Positions 36,589-45,626 of a stretch of 64,000 nucleotides of DNA are shown piece after piece. The notes under the pieces were generated by a model, which was not told where the DNA came from, did no database searches, and worked only from the letters and a program-made list of their open reading frames with translations. Origin of the DNA: Syntrophus buswellii. GTDB lineage: Bacteria; Desulfobacterota; Syntrophia; Syntrophales; Syntrophaceae. A program made the position numbers and the translations under genes. Position 1 is the stretch's first letter; each line of letters opens with the position of its first letter. The stretch lies in contig NZ_CP175563.1 in the NCBI RefSeq assembly GCF_046097065.1, positions 1,984,001 through 2,048,000 on the forward strand. The letters run 5' to 3'.

Positions 36589-37694
36589 ATGCTGGTCTTG
36601 ACGCTCGTTTTACTTTCCCTTTTTCCGCTGATGATTGGCTGCGGGAAGGAAGAGAAGGCCCCGCACCGCACCGGAAGTTTCCATCATTTCAATTGACCCG
36701 CGCGATACCCCTGTGGTCTTCGAATTCGTCGCCCAGTCCCAGAGTTCGCATCAGGTTGAAATCCGGGCCCGGATCAATGGCTTTCTCAACAGGCGGGTCT
36801 ACAGGAAAGCGCATTGGTCAAGGCAGGACAGATCCTCTTCGAAATGGACCCCAAGCCCTTTCAGGTCAAGCTCGACCAGGCAAAGGCCGCCCTCGCCAGG
36901 CAGGAGGCGGCGCTGAACGTCGCCCAATCCAATCTTGCCCGCGTCAAGCCCCTTACCGCGCTCAACGCCCTTTCGCAGCGGGATCTCCATGACGCGTGGG
37001 GGAATGGCATGGAAACGACTGGTTCATCACGGAGGGTTTGAAGGCCGGGGAACGCGTCGTCGTCGAAGGGGGATTGTCGCTGCAGAAAAAATCGTCGAAT
37101 ATCCTGATGATCCTCGCCCTCTGCAACCAGGACGGACGCTACAGCCCCGAATACGTGGACAATTACGCCAACGTCTATGTACTCGACGCCGTCAGGCGGA
37201 TCAACGGAGCCGGTCAGGCGACGTTCTTCGGAGTCGCGGACCAAACCATGTGCATCGTGCTTCTCAGGCACGAGGAAAAGCCGCAGCGCGGATTCTTCGC
37301 CTGGTTCAACCGCCGGATCGACCGGATCACCCTGGCCTTCGGCCATGCCGTAACCCTGATCATCAAGCGGATGGTCCCGGCTTTTGTGCTGCTTGCCTTT
37401 TTTCTCTGGAGCCTGGTCCAGCTGTTCCTGACCATCCCCGCCGGCTTCGTTACCAACGAGGATCAGGGATGCGTCATGGCGGCCATGGAATATACCCGTC
37501 TGGCCCAGTTGCAGTACGATGGGGGCTACGTCCCTTATTCCACCGTTCTCCAGGCGCAGGAACAGTTATTCCCCGCAGAGCTCAATTATGCGCTGTATCG
37601 CACGGCGCTGCTCACCTCGCTGGTCGATATCTACAAGGCCATGGGCGGTGGCTGGGTGACGCTGGCAGCCCGGATGACCGCCGGCGGAAGCTGA
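36589..37694 (+). pseudogene. Collapsed RND efflux operon: adaptor, pump and channel fragments
   Basis: Remains of a MexAB-OprM-type tripartite efflux operon. The adaptor begins at 36589 with a lipoprotein signal (LMIGCGKEEK), shifts frame near 36670 and again near 36810, and runs to ALSQRDLHDA at about 36992, covering the N-terminal half. Its C-terminal piece (NDWFITEGLKAGERVVVEG) resumes at about 37010 in another frame. In that frame, open from GTG 36996 to 37694 (232 codons), follow two pump pieces: SSNILMILALCNQDG to FGVADQTM, like AcrB residues about 135-188, and GFFAWFNRRIDRIT to NEDQGCVM, like AcrB about 500-575. Last comes the C-terminal helix pair of the outer-membrane channel (YTRLAQLQYDGGYVPY to YKAMGGGW). 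At least four deletions joined these parts. Confidence 0.85.
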
Positions 37695-37758
37695 ATGTTT
37701 TCGAGGATTCGGTAGGAGAGAAAGGTCCGCCCCGGATTGGGACACGGACCGCCCTGCG

Positions 37759-38436
37759 CTACTGCATTTCTTTGTATATCCGCGTTATGGCGTCCATCAG
37801 ATTTTCGGCCGTCGTGATGGGACGGCCGATGACGACATAATCGGCATCGAGGCGCAGCGCTTCCCGGATGGAGGATATCCGGACCTGGTCATGCCGCTCC
37901 CTGTACCAGGCCGGCCGGACCCCCGTGCAGATCTTCTTCAATGGATTATCCTGGATCAATGTCATGTCCTTCACGGACCCCACGATGTACTCGTAGTTGT
38001 TCATCAGGGCGATGTCCGAGAAGGCCCGGACAATTTCCTCATGGGCCTTGTCATAAATCCATTTAATTTCCAGGTTGGTGAAGGAGGTAAGGGCCGTAAC
38101 TCCGGCAATGTACTTCAAAAGCCCCGTATTTTTCGGACGGTAGTTTGATGAGCAGTGAATGGTGACGATGTTCGCCCCCGAGTTGACGAGTTTTGAGATG
38201 CTGTTCTCCATGGTCGATGGAATGTCATGAAGCTTGACATCCACCATGACCCCCAGCTTGAATTCATCCCTCAGGGACGTCATGATTTTAGCCACGTCGC
38301 CGCTGTAAAGCATATCATTGATCTTGATGCCCCAGATCATCCCCTTTTCGCGCGCCTGAGAAAGGGTGGAAAGGGCTCCCCCCTCTCTTGCCGCGGTGAA
38401 GGTCATGCCATCCAATGCCACAATGATCCCCGTCAT
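37759..38436 (-). CDS. pyrF: Orotidine 5'-phosphate decarboxylase family protein
   Basis: A 225-residue TIM-barrel decarboxylase, expected to turn OMP into UMP in pyrimidine synthesis. The first strand is GIIVALDGMT, and the catalytic Asp-Lys-Asp array is in VMVDVKLHDIPST. The phosphate-binding end has CTGVRPAWYRERHDQ and YVVIGRPITTA. The strand before the catalytic array, IWGIKINDML, and the segment VRPAWY are not quite the standard form, so another member of the family (for example a 3-keto-gulonate-phosphate type) cannot be excluded. AAGGAGGG precedes the ATG. No other pyr gene is near. Confidence 0.85.
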   Translation of the reverse strand: MTGIIVALDGMTFTAAREGGALSTLSQAREKGMIWGIKINDMLYSGDVAKIMTSLRDEFKLGVMVDVKLHDIPSTMENSISKLVNSGANIVTIHCSSNYRPKNTGLLKYIAGVTALTSFTNLEIKWIYDKAHEEIVRAFSDIALMNNYEYIVGSVKDMTLIQDNPLKKICTGVRPAWYRERHDQVRISSIREALRLDADYVVIGRPITTAENLMDAITRIYKEMQ

Positions 38437-38512
38437 GAACCCTCCTTCCCTGCAATCGTTTTCCCCGGTTTATTTTGAAGAATGTCAGGCTTCCGCATCC
38501 GGAACAAACCGG

Positions 38513-39136
38513 TTACGAGCCGCCTGCTCCATAGGCCAGCATCTCTTCGATGTTGGGAATCTCCGCTTTCTGAAAGTCAAAAAGGGAATAGAACTTGATT
38601 TCCGGCAGGGCGACCTCAAGGTAAAAGCGGTTGCCGTTGACCGTCTTGAAGGAAATCTGCCGCAGTTGCTGTTTTTCGATTCCCATTTCAATGGCGATCT
38701 GCACCGACTCGTTGACCACCAGCATTTTCGGCTGATTCTGATTCACAAAAATGCCTGTTCTGCCCTCCAGGTCGAATCGGAATTTTCCGACGCATTGATT
38801 CAGCAACTCTCCAAGACTGCTGGCCACTTCGTCGGTGGTATGGTTCCGCGCCAGGTCATCCTCCGGCATGCCCATTCCGATCATGTAATTCCGGTAGATC
38901 TCCAAGGCGGCCTCCCTGGTGAAATTGATGATGATCAACCCGGAAAAGTCGCCCTGGAACAGGACAAAACAGCCGATGTCAGGCTTCAGGCAGGTGTTTT
39001 CAAGCTCCTTGACCATGGGCGAGATGGAAACGGCGCTTCTTGTCGTACTGGAAAGAACCGACTGCACGGAGCTGCAGAGAATCTTGACCACGTCGTCCGT
39101 AGAAATCACGTTTGCCTCGAGAGGCTGTGTCTCCAT
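38513..39136 (-). CDS. DUF3334 family protein (CheX-like)
   Basis: A 207-residue cytoplasmic protein. The recognisable blocks are SSTTRSAVSISPMV, CFVLFQGDFSGLIIINF, DEVASSLGELLNQCVGKFRFDLEG, NQNQPKMLVVNESVQIAI and RQISFKTVNGNRFYLEVALPE. The middle helix with its E-x-x-N-like pattern resembles CheX/CheC phosphatases, which dephosphorylate CheY-P. The family has no fixed role. GGAGGAT lies nine bases before the ATG. It is next to pyrF on the same strand, with about 75 bases between. Confidence 0.8.
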   Translation of the reverse strand: METQPLEANVISTDDVVKILCSSVQSVLSSTTRSAVSISPMVKELENTCLKPDIGCFVLFQGDFSGLIIINFTREAALEIYRNYMIGMGMPEDDLARNHTTDEVASSLGELLNQCVGKFRFDLEGRTGIFVNQNQPKMLVVNESVQIAIEMGIEKQQLRQISFKTVNGNRFYLEVALPEIKFYSLFDFQKAEIPNIEEMLAYGAGGS

Positions 39137-39419
39137 GATGATGTATCCTCCATAAAGAGTGGCTTATCAACCGATATCGGTTTTCTGTCGAATCCGATGA
39201 AATGAGAGGCGCACACAGGCCCATGGCGATGCCTTCCCCCGTGGTCTTCCTCTTGATCGGGGTGGGCGGGACGATGCCGGCCTTTTGCCGTTGCGGGAGC
39301 CCTTGTTCCCGCTGCCGGGGAGCCGTATGATTTCATAGCCTTCGATAACGGCTATGCATGTTTCATGCAATGGGTCAACTCAGGATGAAACGGGAAGAAA
39401 AAAGTCTTCCAAGAGCCTT

Positions 39420-40124
39420 TCAAAAATGATAGCTCACCCCTGCGCCCATGGCATTGGAAGCGCCATGGACCCCGTGAAAAAGGCCGAATACCCCGGAACG
39501 GTGATGAATGCGCCACACCAGGCTCCACCTGGGCAGATCGGGCAGGCCAATGGAAACCTCAATCAGGAGATAATTCAGGAACGCCGAGGTCTTCTCATGG
39601 CGCAATGCCTCAATTTCCGGCGTCTCTGTCGCCAGCGAAAGCCCCTCCCCCACGGCCAGGCTCGTGTCGAGATGGCGATCCCAGGGGAACCTGTTCCATC
39701 GGGCGATGAGAAGACCGTTGAATTCAAGATGGTGCTGCCCTCCGAAGTGTTTGACGACCTGAGCCTCCCCTTCAAAATCCAGATTCTCCCCCATGGAGCC
39801 GATTTTCCTGTTGAGGGCAACGGCCACGAATTTGTAGCTGCTGTCGAAGTCCGGATCGAAGAACATTTCGTGAAGCTCGCTGTGCGCCTGTACCGCCCCG
39901 TATGCCGTGACGGTCCAGTCTCTTGCCTCCGCCGCCTGCCAGTAAGCGGGGAAAAAAATGACGGCGGCACTGCTGATGACACCGATCCGTTTCCACATCT
40001 TACGGAAGAACGGCGGATTCAGAACACGGTCCGGCCGATGCGGGAAGGCGGACGGTTTCCACATCCGGATGCCTGCCGAAGCTTCTGTTAATAGCAACGT
40101 TAAGAAGATGACTGCCGTCCTCAT
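39420..40124 (-). CDS. Outer-membrane beta-barrel protein, acyloxyacyl hydrolase (PagL)-like
   Basis: A 234-residue protein ending in GAGVSYHF, a beta-barrel C-terminus with terminal Phe. The block before it, VWRIHHRSGVFGLFHGVHGASN, recalls the His-x-Ser site of PagL-type lipid A deacylases, so lipid A deacylation is possible but not shown. The strong ribosome site (AGAGAGGTGG) favours the ATG at 40124, which opens a signal-like peptide (MRTAVIFLTLLLTEASA). A second, better signal peptide starts at ATG 39998 (MWKRIGVISSAAVIFFPAYW, then AAEA). Which is used is uncertain. Confidence 0.65.
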   Translation of the reverse strand: MRTAVIFLTLLLTEASAGIRMWKPSAFPHRPDRVLNPPFFRKMWKRIGVISSAAVIFFPAYWQAAEARDWTVTAYGAVQAHSELHEMFFDPDFDSSYKFVAVALNRKIGSMGENLDFEGEAQVVKHFGGQHHLEFNGLLIARWNRFPWDRHLDTSLAVGEGLSLATETPEIEALRHEKTSAFLNYLLIEVSIGLPDLPRWSLVWRIHHRSGVFGLFHGVHGASNAMGAGVSYHF

Positions 40125-40184
40125 CGGTTCCACCTCTCTTTTTTCCGGTCCCTCATCATGCGGATGTCTTTGCGCTCCTGAAAT

Positions 40185-40784
40185 TCATTCCCAAGGGGGT
40201 TCGCCCCCTGCTGAACGCCCGCCGGGAAGGGAGTCGGGAATCCGGTAGATATAAATCGGATCGTTGTGGAGTTTGGAGTCGGCGTGGAGAACGGACAGGG
40301 GTTTCCATCCCGGGATGGGAAAATTGAAGGAAATCACCCTTGAACCGTGGGCCAGTTCCCCGGCAAGCTTTTTCTCCAGGCGCGGCATCACATCGGGAAA
40401 GAGGTAACAGGACACGACATCCGCCTTCCCGAGATCGACTTTCCAGAAGTTGCGGTAGAAGATTTTGATTCCTTTTCTCCCCGCCGTTAAGGCCGTCGCC
40501 TTGAGAAAGGCCAGGGGATTGATTTCGTATCCGTGGCAGATCACCCCGTAGCGTCTCCTGGCCTCCCGCAGGGTTCTGCCGTCTCCGCAGCCAAGATCGA
40601 CAAAAAGCCCGCCGGGCTTCATGGACACGGCATCAAGGGCCCTGCGGATCTTCACCCGCGCCGTTGACACATACATGGCCCCCTGGGTGACCGGATGGAC
40701 CGCGACGATGGCAAGGGCGTGCACCAGCTTCAGGACGGCCGCCGTCCCCAAAATCGTAAAGGTCATGATCAGCCATGTCGGCAT
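40185..40784 (-). CDS. Membrane-anchored methyltransferase, FAM173-like
   Basis: A 199-residue protein with one N-terminal membrane helix (WLIMTFTILGTAAVLKLVHALAIV is the span, residues 4-27) and a class I methyltransferase domain. SAM motif I is GLFVDLGCGDGRTLREARRRYG, followed by GYEINPLAF and the segment YRNFWKVDLGKADVV. The end, ELAHGSRVISFNFPIPGW, matches the FAM173 (ATPSCKMT) pattern, whose mitochondrial members methylate a lysine of the ATP synthase c subunit. A protein-lysine target in the membrane is plausible here but unproven. AGGAGAC precedes the ATG. Confidence 0.75.
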   Translation of the reverse strand: MPTWLIMTFTILGTAAVLKLVHALAIVAVHPVTQGAMYVSTARVKIRRALDAVSMKPGGLFVDLGCGDGRTLREARRRYGVICHGYEINPLAFLKATALTAGRKGIKIFYRNFWKVDLGKADVVSCYLFPDVMPRLEKKLAGELAHGSRVISFNFPIPGWKPLSVLHADSKLHNDPIYIYRIPDSLPGGRSAGGEPPWE

Positions 40785-40924
40785 AGCCTGTCTCCTGGTT
40801 CCGTTTGCCGCATCAGGGGCGGATCATTTCAACGGGGCTTCCCGTCACCCGTCTCTTTTCCCGAAATGCGGGGGGCTCTGCTCCCGTGATCTTCTCAGGG
40901 GGCTGATGCGTGCCTGCCTCACCT

Positions 40925-43015
40925 TCAAAAGCCCGAACTGCAGCGAAAGCAGTCTTTCAATTCCGCCAGTTTACCCTTGTTCCACCCGGAGATGTGGCTG
41001 TAATACCGAGTAATCCGGGCCAGGCTCCGGACGGCTGTCCCTTCGCAGAAGGGGCACGCATCCCGGATTCCCCGCACCGTCCGCCGGCAGTCGGGGCACG
41101 TTGTGAATTCCGACGAGAGCACAACTCCGGCACTCCGGGTTTCAAAAAACACCTGCCCGATAAAGGAGGCCAGGTCCTCTTTCGAAGGCCTTCTCTCCTC
41201 CAGCCTCAGGTTGGTCAGCGCCGAGCCTTCGAGAAAGGAATGAAAGAGTCCCTCCTGCCGGACGCGCTCCAGGGGCCGCACCTTCGCTGATACATCGAGA
41301 TGGGTGGAATTGGTATAGTACAGCCCCCCCCGGACCACATCGCCGCGAATGTGGCGGCCCGCCGGGGGAGAGAAATAGCGGAGATCCAGGCGGGCAAATC
41401 GATAGGCGGTCGTCTCCGCGGGGGACTGCTCCAGGATCAGCCTCAGGCCGTGTTTCCGGCTCAACCGGTCGACCTCCTTCTTCATGTGCCCGACGATTTT
41501 CAGCCCCAGCTTCAAGGCGGCGGAGGACTCGTGAAGGTGCTTTCCGCACGAGATCCGGACCAGTTCATTGAGACCCACCATGCCCACGAGATAAGCCATC
41601 CGATCGGGACGCAGATAGGGATGGCCGTCCCGGTTCATGGTCATCAGGGACAATGGGCCGGAGTCCCCGTGGCTCAGCAGCTCCTCGATAAAGGCTTTCT
41701 TCTGGAGGTGAGCCTTGACGGCCAGCTCCAGCTGGGCCGACAGCATTTTCAAAAGACGGCGGGCATCCCCGTCGGCCCGGTATCCCAGCCGGGGCAGATT
41801 CAGAGAGATGTTCTGCATGGAGGCGTTCCGCATCCGTTCCGGATTCTCCACATCGTCCGAATACGAGGGGGATCGCCCCAGCGGAAGAGAGCCGCATTCC
41901 GAAAGCCTCAGGAGGCCGCCCCGGTCAAAAACGAGAAAGGGACTTCCCTTGTCGGCGGACGTTTCACAGAGATGTTCGAGAAAGTCGCGGCATCCGGGAG
42001 TCTGGAAAAAGGCCTCCGAAAGATGAACGATCGGCCGCGGAAAAACGAAAGGCTGTCCGGCGGCATCCCCCTCCCGGAAGACATCGCACAGGGACCACAG
42101 GAAGCGTTGCGCTTCGGGAAGATAGTCTCCGTAGCATTTCCCGGTCCTTTTCCCCCCCGGCCCCAGGGCCGGCGCATCGGCAAGATACTCCGGCACGTCC
42201 CAGGAGAGATGGATGTCGGTGAAGATGGATTGCCCCCCTGTCGCCGAAGCCAACTGGGCGAATTCATAAACGAACATCTGGGCGAGCTGCCGGATCGCTT
42301 CCTCCGTCATCCCCACCAGATAAGGGGCGAAGAAGAAATTCACTCCATGCCAGGCCACGACGCCGGAAAAATGGCCCTGCAGAATCGCCGCGTAGCGCAC
42401 CATGTGGGCCAGCAGCACATCACCGTGGCGCGCGGGGCCGGCGACATTGACGGAGTGCGGCAGATCCATTCCGAATTTCTTGACGTACTCCAGGGATGAA
42501 CAGATGCTGTAGGGGCGGTCGATATAGCCCAGGGAATGGATGTGGAGATCCCCCGCCGCATGGGCGTCACCCACGTCCCGTGAAAACACCTCATGAAGAC
42601 CGTAGGCCCGCTTGATCCCTTCCGCCAGGATCAGATTGGTCGCCTCCGGATTGTGGGGAAGGTTGGCGTTTCCCCGGTGGGGATGGAGAATCAGCTGGCC
42701 GACGTCATAAAGGGGAAACCCCAGGCGGGCATGCTTTCCCCGGGCGTGCTCCAGCCCCCGCTCGATCAGTTTTGCGTCCACCAATTCGCGGATGAGCGTT
42801 GAGGTGAGCAGGCTGATTCCGGAATTCATGAGCTGCTTCTCCACTTCGCGGCTCACCGCATCCGCCGTGCCGTCATCGATGTCCGTTTCCCGGATCAGGG
42901 CATCGACGATCCGCTGCCGGTTCCATCGGACGATCTCCTCATCCGATGTGCGTACGAAAAGGGTCAGATCCGTCGTATCGCGGCCACCCTTCGTCTCCGA
43001 TTTTTCCACACCCAA
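40925..43015 (-). CDS. nrdD: Anaerobic ribonucleoside-triphosphate reductase, altered radical site
   Basis: A 696-residue class III reductase making deoxynucleotides without oxygen. The N-terminal ATP-cone starts at FVRTSDEEIVRWNRQRIVDAL. The barrel has DLHIHSLGYIDRPYSICSSLEY and HGVNFFFAPYL, and the C-terminal zinc site is TCPDCRR with ACPFCEG. The glycyl-radical loop, usually R-[IV]-[TV]-G-Y-Y, reads RITRYYSHISGWNKGK: residue 670 is Arg (CGG at 41008-41006) where the radical Gly is expected. One base change would explain it. The start is TTG at 43015 or GTG at 43009. No nrdG activase is in the window. Confidence 0.9.
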   Translation of the reverse strand: MGVEKSETKGGRDTTDLTLFVRTSDEEIVRWNRQRIVDALIRETDIDDGTADAVSREVEKQLMNSGISLLTSTLIRELVDAKLIERGLEHARGKHARLGFPLYDVGQLILHPHRGNANLPHNPEATNLILAEGIKRAYGLHEVFSRDVGDAHAAGDLHIHSLGYIDRPYSICSSLEYVKKFGMDLPHSVNVAGPARHGDVLLAHMVRYAAILQGHFSGVVAWHGVNFFFAPYLVGMTEEAIRQLAQMFVYEFAQLASATGGQSIFTDIHLSWDVPEYLADAPALGPGGKRTGKCYGDYLPEAQRFLWSLCDVFREGDAAGQPFVFPRPIVHLSEAFFQTPGCRDFLEHLCETSADKGSPFLVFDRGGLLRLSECGSLPLGRSPSYSDDVENPERMRNASMQNISLNLPRLGYRADGDARRLLKMLSAQLELAVKAHLQKKAFIEELLSHGDSGPLSLMTMNRDGHPYLRPDRMAYLVGMVGLNELVRISCGKHLHESSAALKLGLKIVGHMKKEVDRLSRKHGLRLILEQSPAETTAYRFARLDLRYFSPPAGRHIRGDVVRGGLYYTNSTHLDVSAKVRPLERVRQEGLFHSFLEGSALTNLRLEERRPSKEDLASFIGQVFFETRSAGVVLSSEFTTCPDCRRTVRGIRDACPFCEGTAVRSLARITRYYSHISGWNKGKLAELKDCFRCSSGF

Positions 43016-43153
43016 CCACCCCCTCTCAGGGAAATATTCTCCGGCCCTTTACCCTATCCCCGCCCAAAGATCAAACGACAATATAGAGGCACATTTAATG
43101 CAAAACAGGATTCCGGCAATTCTCAAAACACCTCTTTTTAAAGGACTCCTTGC

Positions 43154-44284
43154 ATGGGAACGGACAATCTTATATTTCTGGAAGTGCTTGAATGGTTTGA
43201 TGAATCCGGCAGAGAACTCGTCCACAGGATCCCCGAGGCGGGCTCGGGGGAAATCAAGTGGGGCGCGCAGTTGACCGTCAGGGAAAGCCAGGCGGCCGTC
43301 TTCTTTTACAACGGCAGGGCCTGCGACGTCCTCGGTCCGGGGCGGCATACCCTGAAGACGGCGAACCTGCCCATCCTGACGAAAATCCTGAGCATCCCCT
43401 GGGGAATGAGGAGCCCTCTGCGGGCGGAGGTTTTCTTTGTCAGCAAGAAGGTCTTCCCCAATTTGAAATGGGGAACACGCGATCCGGCGGCCTTCCGGGA
43501 TGCGGAGCTCGGCCTTATCCGTCTGCGCGCCTTCGGCATGTTCAACATCCGCGTTCTGAACCCCCTGCTTTTCATCAACGAGCTGGTCGGCACCCAGGGC
43601 GTATTCACGACGGAGGCGATCGCGGAATACCTGAACTCCGTCATCGTATCCTTTTTCAACGACTACATGGGCGAGAACATCGACACGATCTTCAATCTTC
43701 CCGCCCGCTACTCGGAGATGTCCGGGGCTTTGCGGAGCCTGCTCGAGGGCGAGTTCTCCCGCTTCGGCCTGGAGCTCGAAGAGCTTTACATCAACGCCAT
43801 TACCCCCCCTCCCGACGTGCAGAAGGCCATTGACGACAAAAGCCGCCTTGGCGTTTTCGGTGATCTCAATTCCCTCGTGAAGATGAAAGCGGCCATGGCC
43901 ATGGAAAATGCCTCCTCGTCACAGGGTGAAGCCGGAGCCGGACTGGGCATGGGTATCGGGCTGATGATGCCCGGCCTGTTCGCAGAGTCTTTTCGGACGG
44001 CTCAATCGGGCTCCCCGCCCCCCCCGGATTCCGCCACGGCGACAAGCTGTCCGGTCTGCAGAAGGCCCTTCCCTCCGGAAGCTAAGTTCTGTCCGCACTG
44101 CGGAAGCTCTCTTGCGGCAAGGCGCGTCTGTTCGGCCTGCGGCGCCGCCCTGCCTGAAGGGGCGAAATTCTGCTCCGCCTGCGGCGCCGCGGCAGCGATT
44201 CCGGCATCCCGGACCTGCGGCAGATGCGGGACGGCCAACGACTCTTCTTCGGTTTTCTGCCACCGGTGCGGTGAACGCCTCTAA
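43154..44284 (+). CDS. SPFH domain protein with triple zinc ribbon (YdjL/COG4260 type)
   Basis: A 376-residue protein. An SPFH-like domain spans about residues 25-240, with the segment LTVRESQAAVFFYNGRACDVLGPGRHTLKTANLP at its start (shown by blocks) and an EFSRFGLELEELYINAITPP block at its end. A Gly/Met-rich stretch follows, then three zinc-ribbon pairs: CPVC/CPHCG, CSACG/CSACG and CGRCG/CHRCG. There is no membrane helix at the N-terminus. Proteins of this kind are often annotated as virion core protein-like; the true role is unknown, perhaps a membrane or protein scaffold. It overlaps the next gene by 14 bases. Confidence 0.85.
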   Translation: MGTDNLIFLEVLEWFDESGRELVHRIPEAGSGEIKWGAQLTVRESQAAVFFYNGRACDVLGPGRHTLKTANLPILTKILSIPWGMRSPLRAEVFFVSKKVFPNLKWGTRDPAAFRDAELGLIRLRAFGMFNIRVLNPLLFINELVGTQGVFTTEAIAEYLNSVIVSFFNDYMGENIDTIFNLPARYSEMSGALRSLLEGEFSRFGLELEELYINAITPPPDVQKAIDDKSRLGVFGDLNSLVKMKAAMAMENASSSQGEAGAGLGMGIGLMMPGLFAESFRTAQSGSPPPPDSATATSCPVCRRPFPPEAKFCPHCGSSLAARRVCSACGAALPEGAKFCSACGAAAAIPASRTCGRCGTANDSSSVFCHRCGERL

Positions 44285-45497
44285 TTGGTCCGTTGAATAT
44301 TCCTGCCCTCAGTGCGGCGGGCCGATCTCCCTGGAGGAAACGGACCGGCTGGTTACCTGCCCCTTCTGCCGGACCCGGGTGTATCTCGTGGCGGAGGATT
44401 CCTTCCGGTACCTCCTGCCGCCTGCCGAAGGAATTTCACAACCGCTGCACTTTATACCCTACTGGCGCCTGAGAGGGCTCACATTCCTCTTCCAGCCCAC
44501 CGGCATCGCCGCGCGCTTTACCGACGCCAGCTTCCTCTCCCTTCGGCACAGGGGGCTTCCGCCATCGCTCGGCCTCCGGCCGCAGGCGATGAAACTTCAG
44601 TTTGTCACCTCCCGGGTTTCGGGCCGATTTCTTTCCTCCAACCGAACGATCCGCGATTTCCTGCCTCTGCTGGCGGCTCAGGATGGAAATGCCGCGGCCC
44701 TGCGGGCCTTTGTCGGGGAGACGGTGAGCCGGATCTACGCCCCTTTTTACTTCCGGGACGGCCGCCTTTATGACGCCCTGTTGAAGCGGGCCGTTTCCAC
44801 CGCGACAGACCTGGATCCGTCGGCCATCGAGGGCGCCCCGGAAATTTCCCCCTGGAATGTCTCCTTTGTCTCGACCCTCTGCCCCTCCTGCGGCTGGGAC
44901 CTGCAGGGTGAAAAGGACGCCCTGGTACTTGTCTGCCGGAACTGCGGCTCCCTCTGGCAATGCCGGCGAGCCGGCCTGGAGAGGATCCCTTTTGCCAGCC
45001 TCGCCGACGGCCCGGCGCCTCTTCATTACCTTCCCTTCTGGCGGATGAAGGTGCGCATGGAAGGCCTGGAACTGTCCAGCCTGGCGGATCTGGTCCGCAT
45101 CGCCAACCTGCCCCGGGCGATCTCCCCGGAGCTGCGGAACACACCGGTCTATTTCTGGTCGCCTGCCTTCAAGATCAACCCGGCCCAGTTTCTCCGCTGG
45201 GGCCGGCAGATGACGATCGCCCAGCCGTCGGGGGAATCGCCGGATCATCTCCCGGAAGGCACCCTTTACCCGGTGACCCTGCCCGTCACCGAAGCCCTGG
45301 AGGGCATCCGCGTGACGCTGTTCGGCATAGCCACCAACAAGCGCCAGGCCTTGTCCGTTCTTCCCGGCATCCGCATCTTCCCCGAAGAGTCCCTGCTGGT
45401 CTATCATCCTTTTCATCCCGGTTCCCGGGAGCTCGTCCATTCCCGCATGGGGCTGACCGTCGACCGGACGGCCATGTCCTACAGCACCCAGCTCTAG
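44271..45497 (+). CDS. Zinc-ribbon protein, unknown function
   Basis: A 408-residue protein I do not recognise. I place the start at GTG 44271, overlapping the upstream stop by 14 bases, since the frame further up is a shadow of the SPFH gene. An N-terminal zinc ribbon has C12/C15 (SCPQCGG) and C30/C33 (TCPFCRT). A second one has CPSCGWDL and CRNCGSLWQC near residues 207-230. After each ribbon comes a similar phrase (LHFIPYWRLRG and LHYLPFWRMKV), so the protein appears to be built of two related halves. The overlap suggests that it works with the SPFH protein. Confidence 0.6.
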   Translation: MNASNWSVEYSCPQCGGPISLEETDRLVTCPFCRTRVYLVAEDSFRYLLPPAEGISQPLHFIPYWRLRGLTFLFQPTGIAARFTDASFLSLRHRGLPPSLGLRPQAMKLQFVTSRVSGRFLSSNRTIRDFLPLLAAQDGNAAALRAFVGETVSRIYAPFYFRDGRLYDALLKRAVSTATDLDPSAIEGAPEISPWNVSFVSTLCPSCGWDLQGEKDALVLVCRNCGSLWQCRRAGLERIPFASLADGPAPLHYLPFWRMKVRMEGLELSSLADLVRIANLPRAISPELRNTPVYFWSPAFKINPAQFLRWGRQMTIAQPSGESPDHLPEGTLYPVTLPVTEALEGIRVTLFGIATNKRQALSVLPGIRIFPEESLLVYHPFHPGSRELVHSRMGLTVDRTAMSYSTQL

Positions 45498-45626
45498 CGC
45501 CCCGCCGTCCGGCTTGGGGCAGGCCCTGCAAAGAACCCTCCGCTTGTCCTCGAAGACCTCCTTGTACATCCTTTTGACTTGTATTATAAGGCATCTTAAT
45601 TCGCGTTAAGGAGGAAGAATTTCAGC

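Noticed and set aside
44112..44270. Upstream part of the zinc-ribbon gene frame
   Set aside because: It is a shadow of the SPFH gene's zinc-ribbon region; the CxxC content starts only after 44271.
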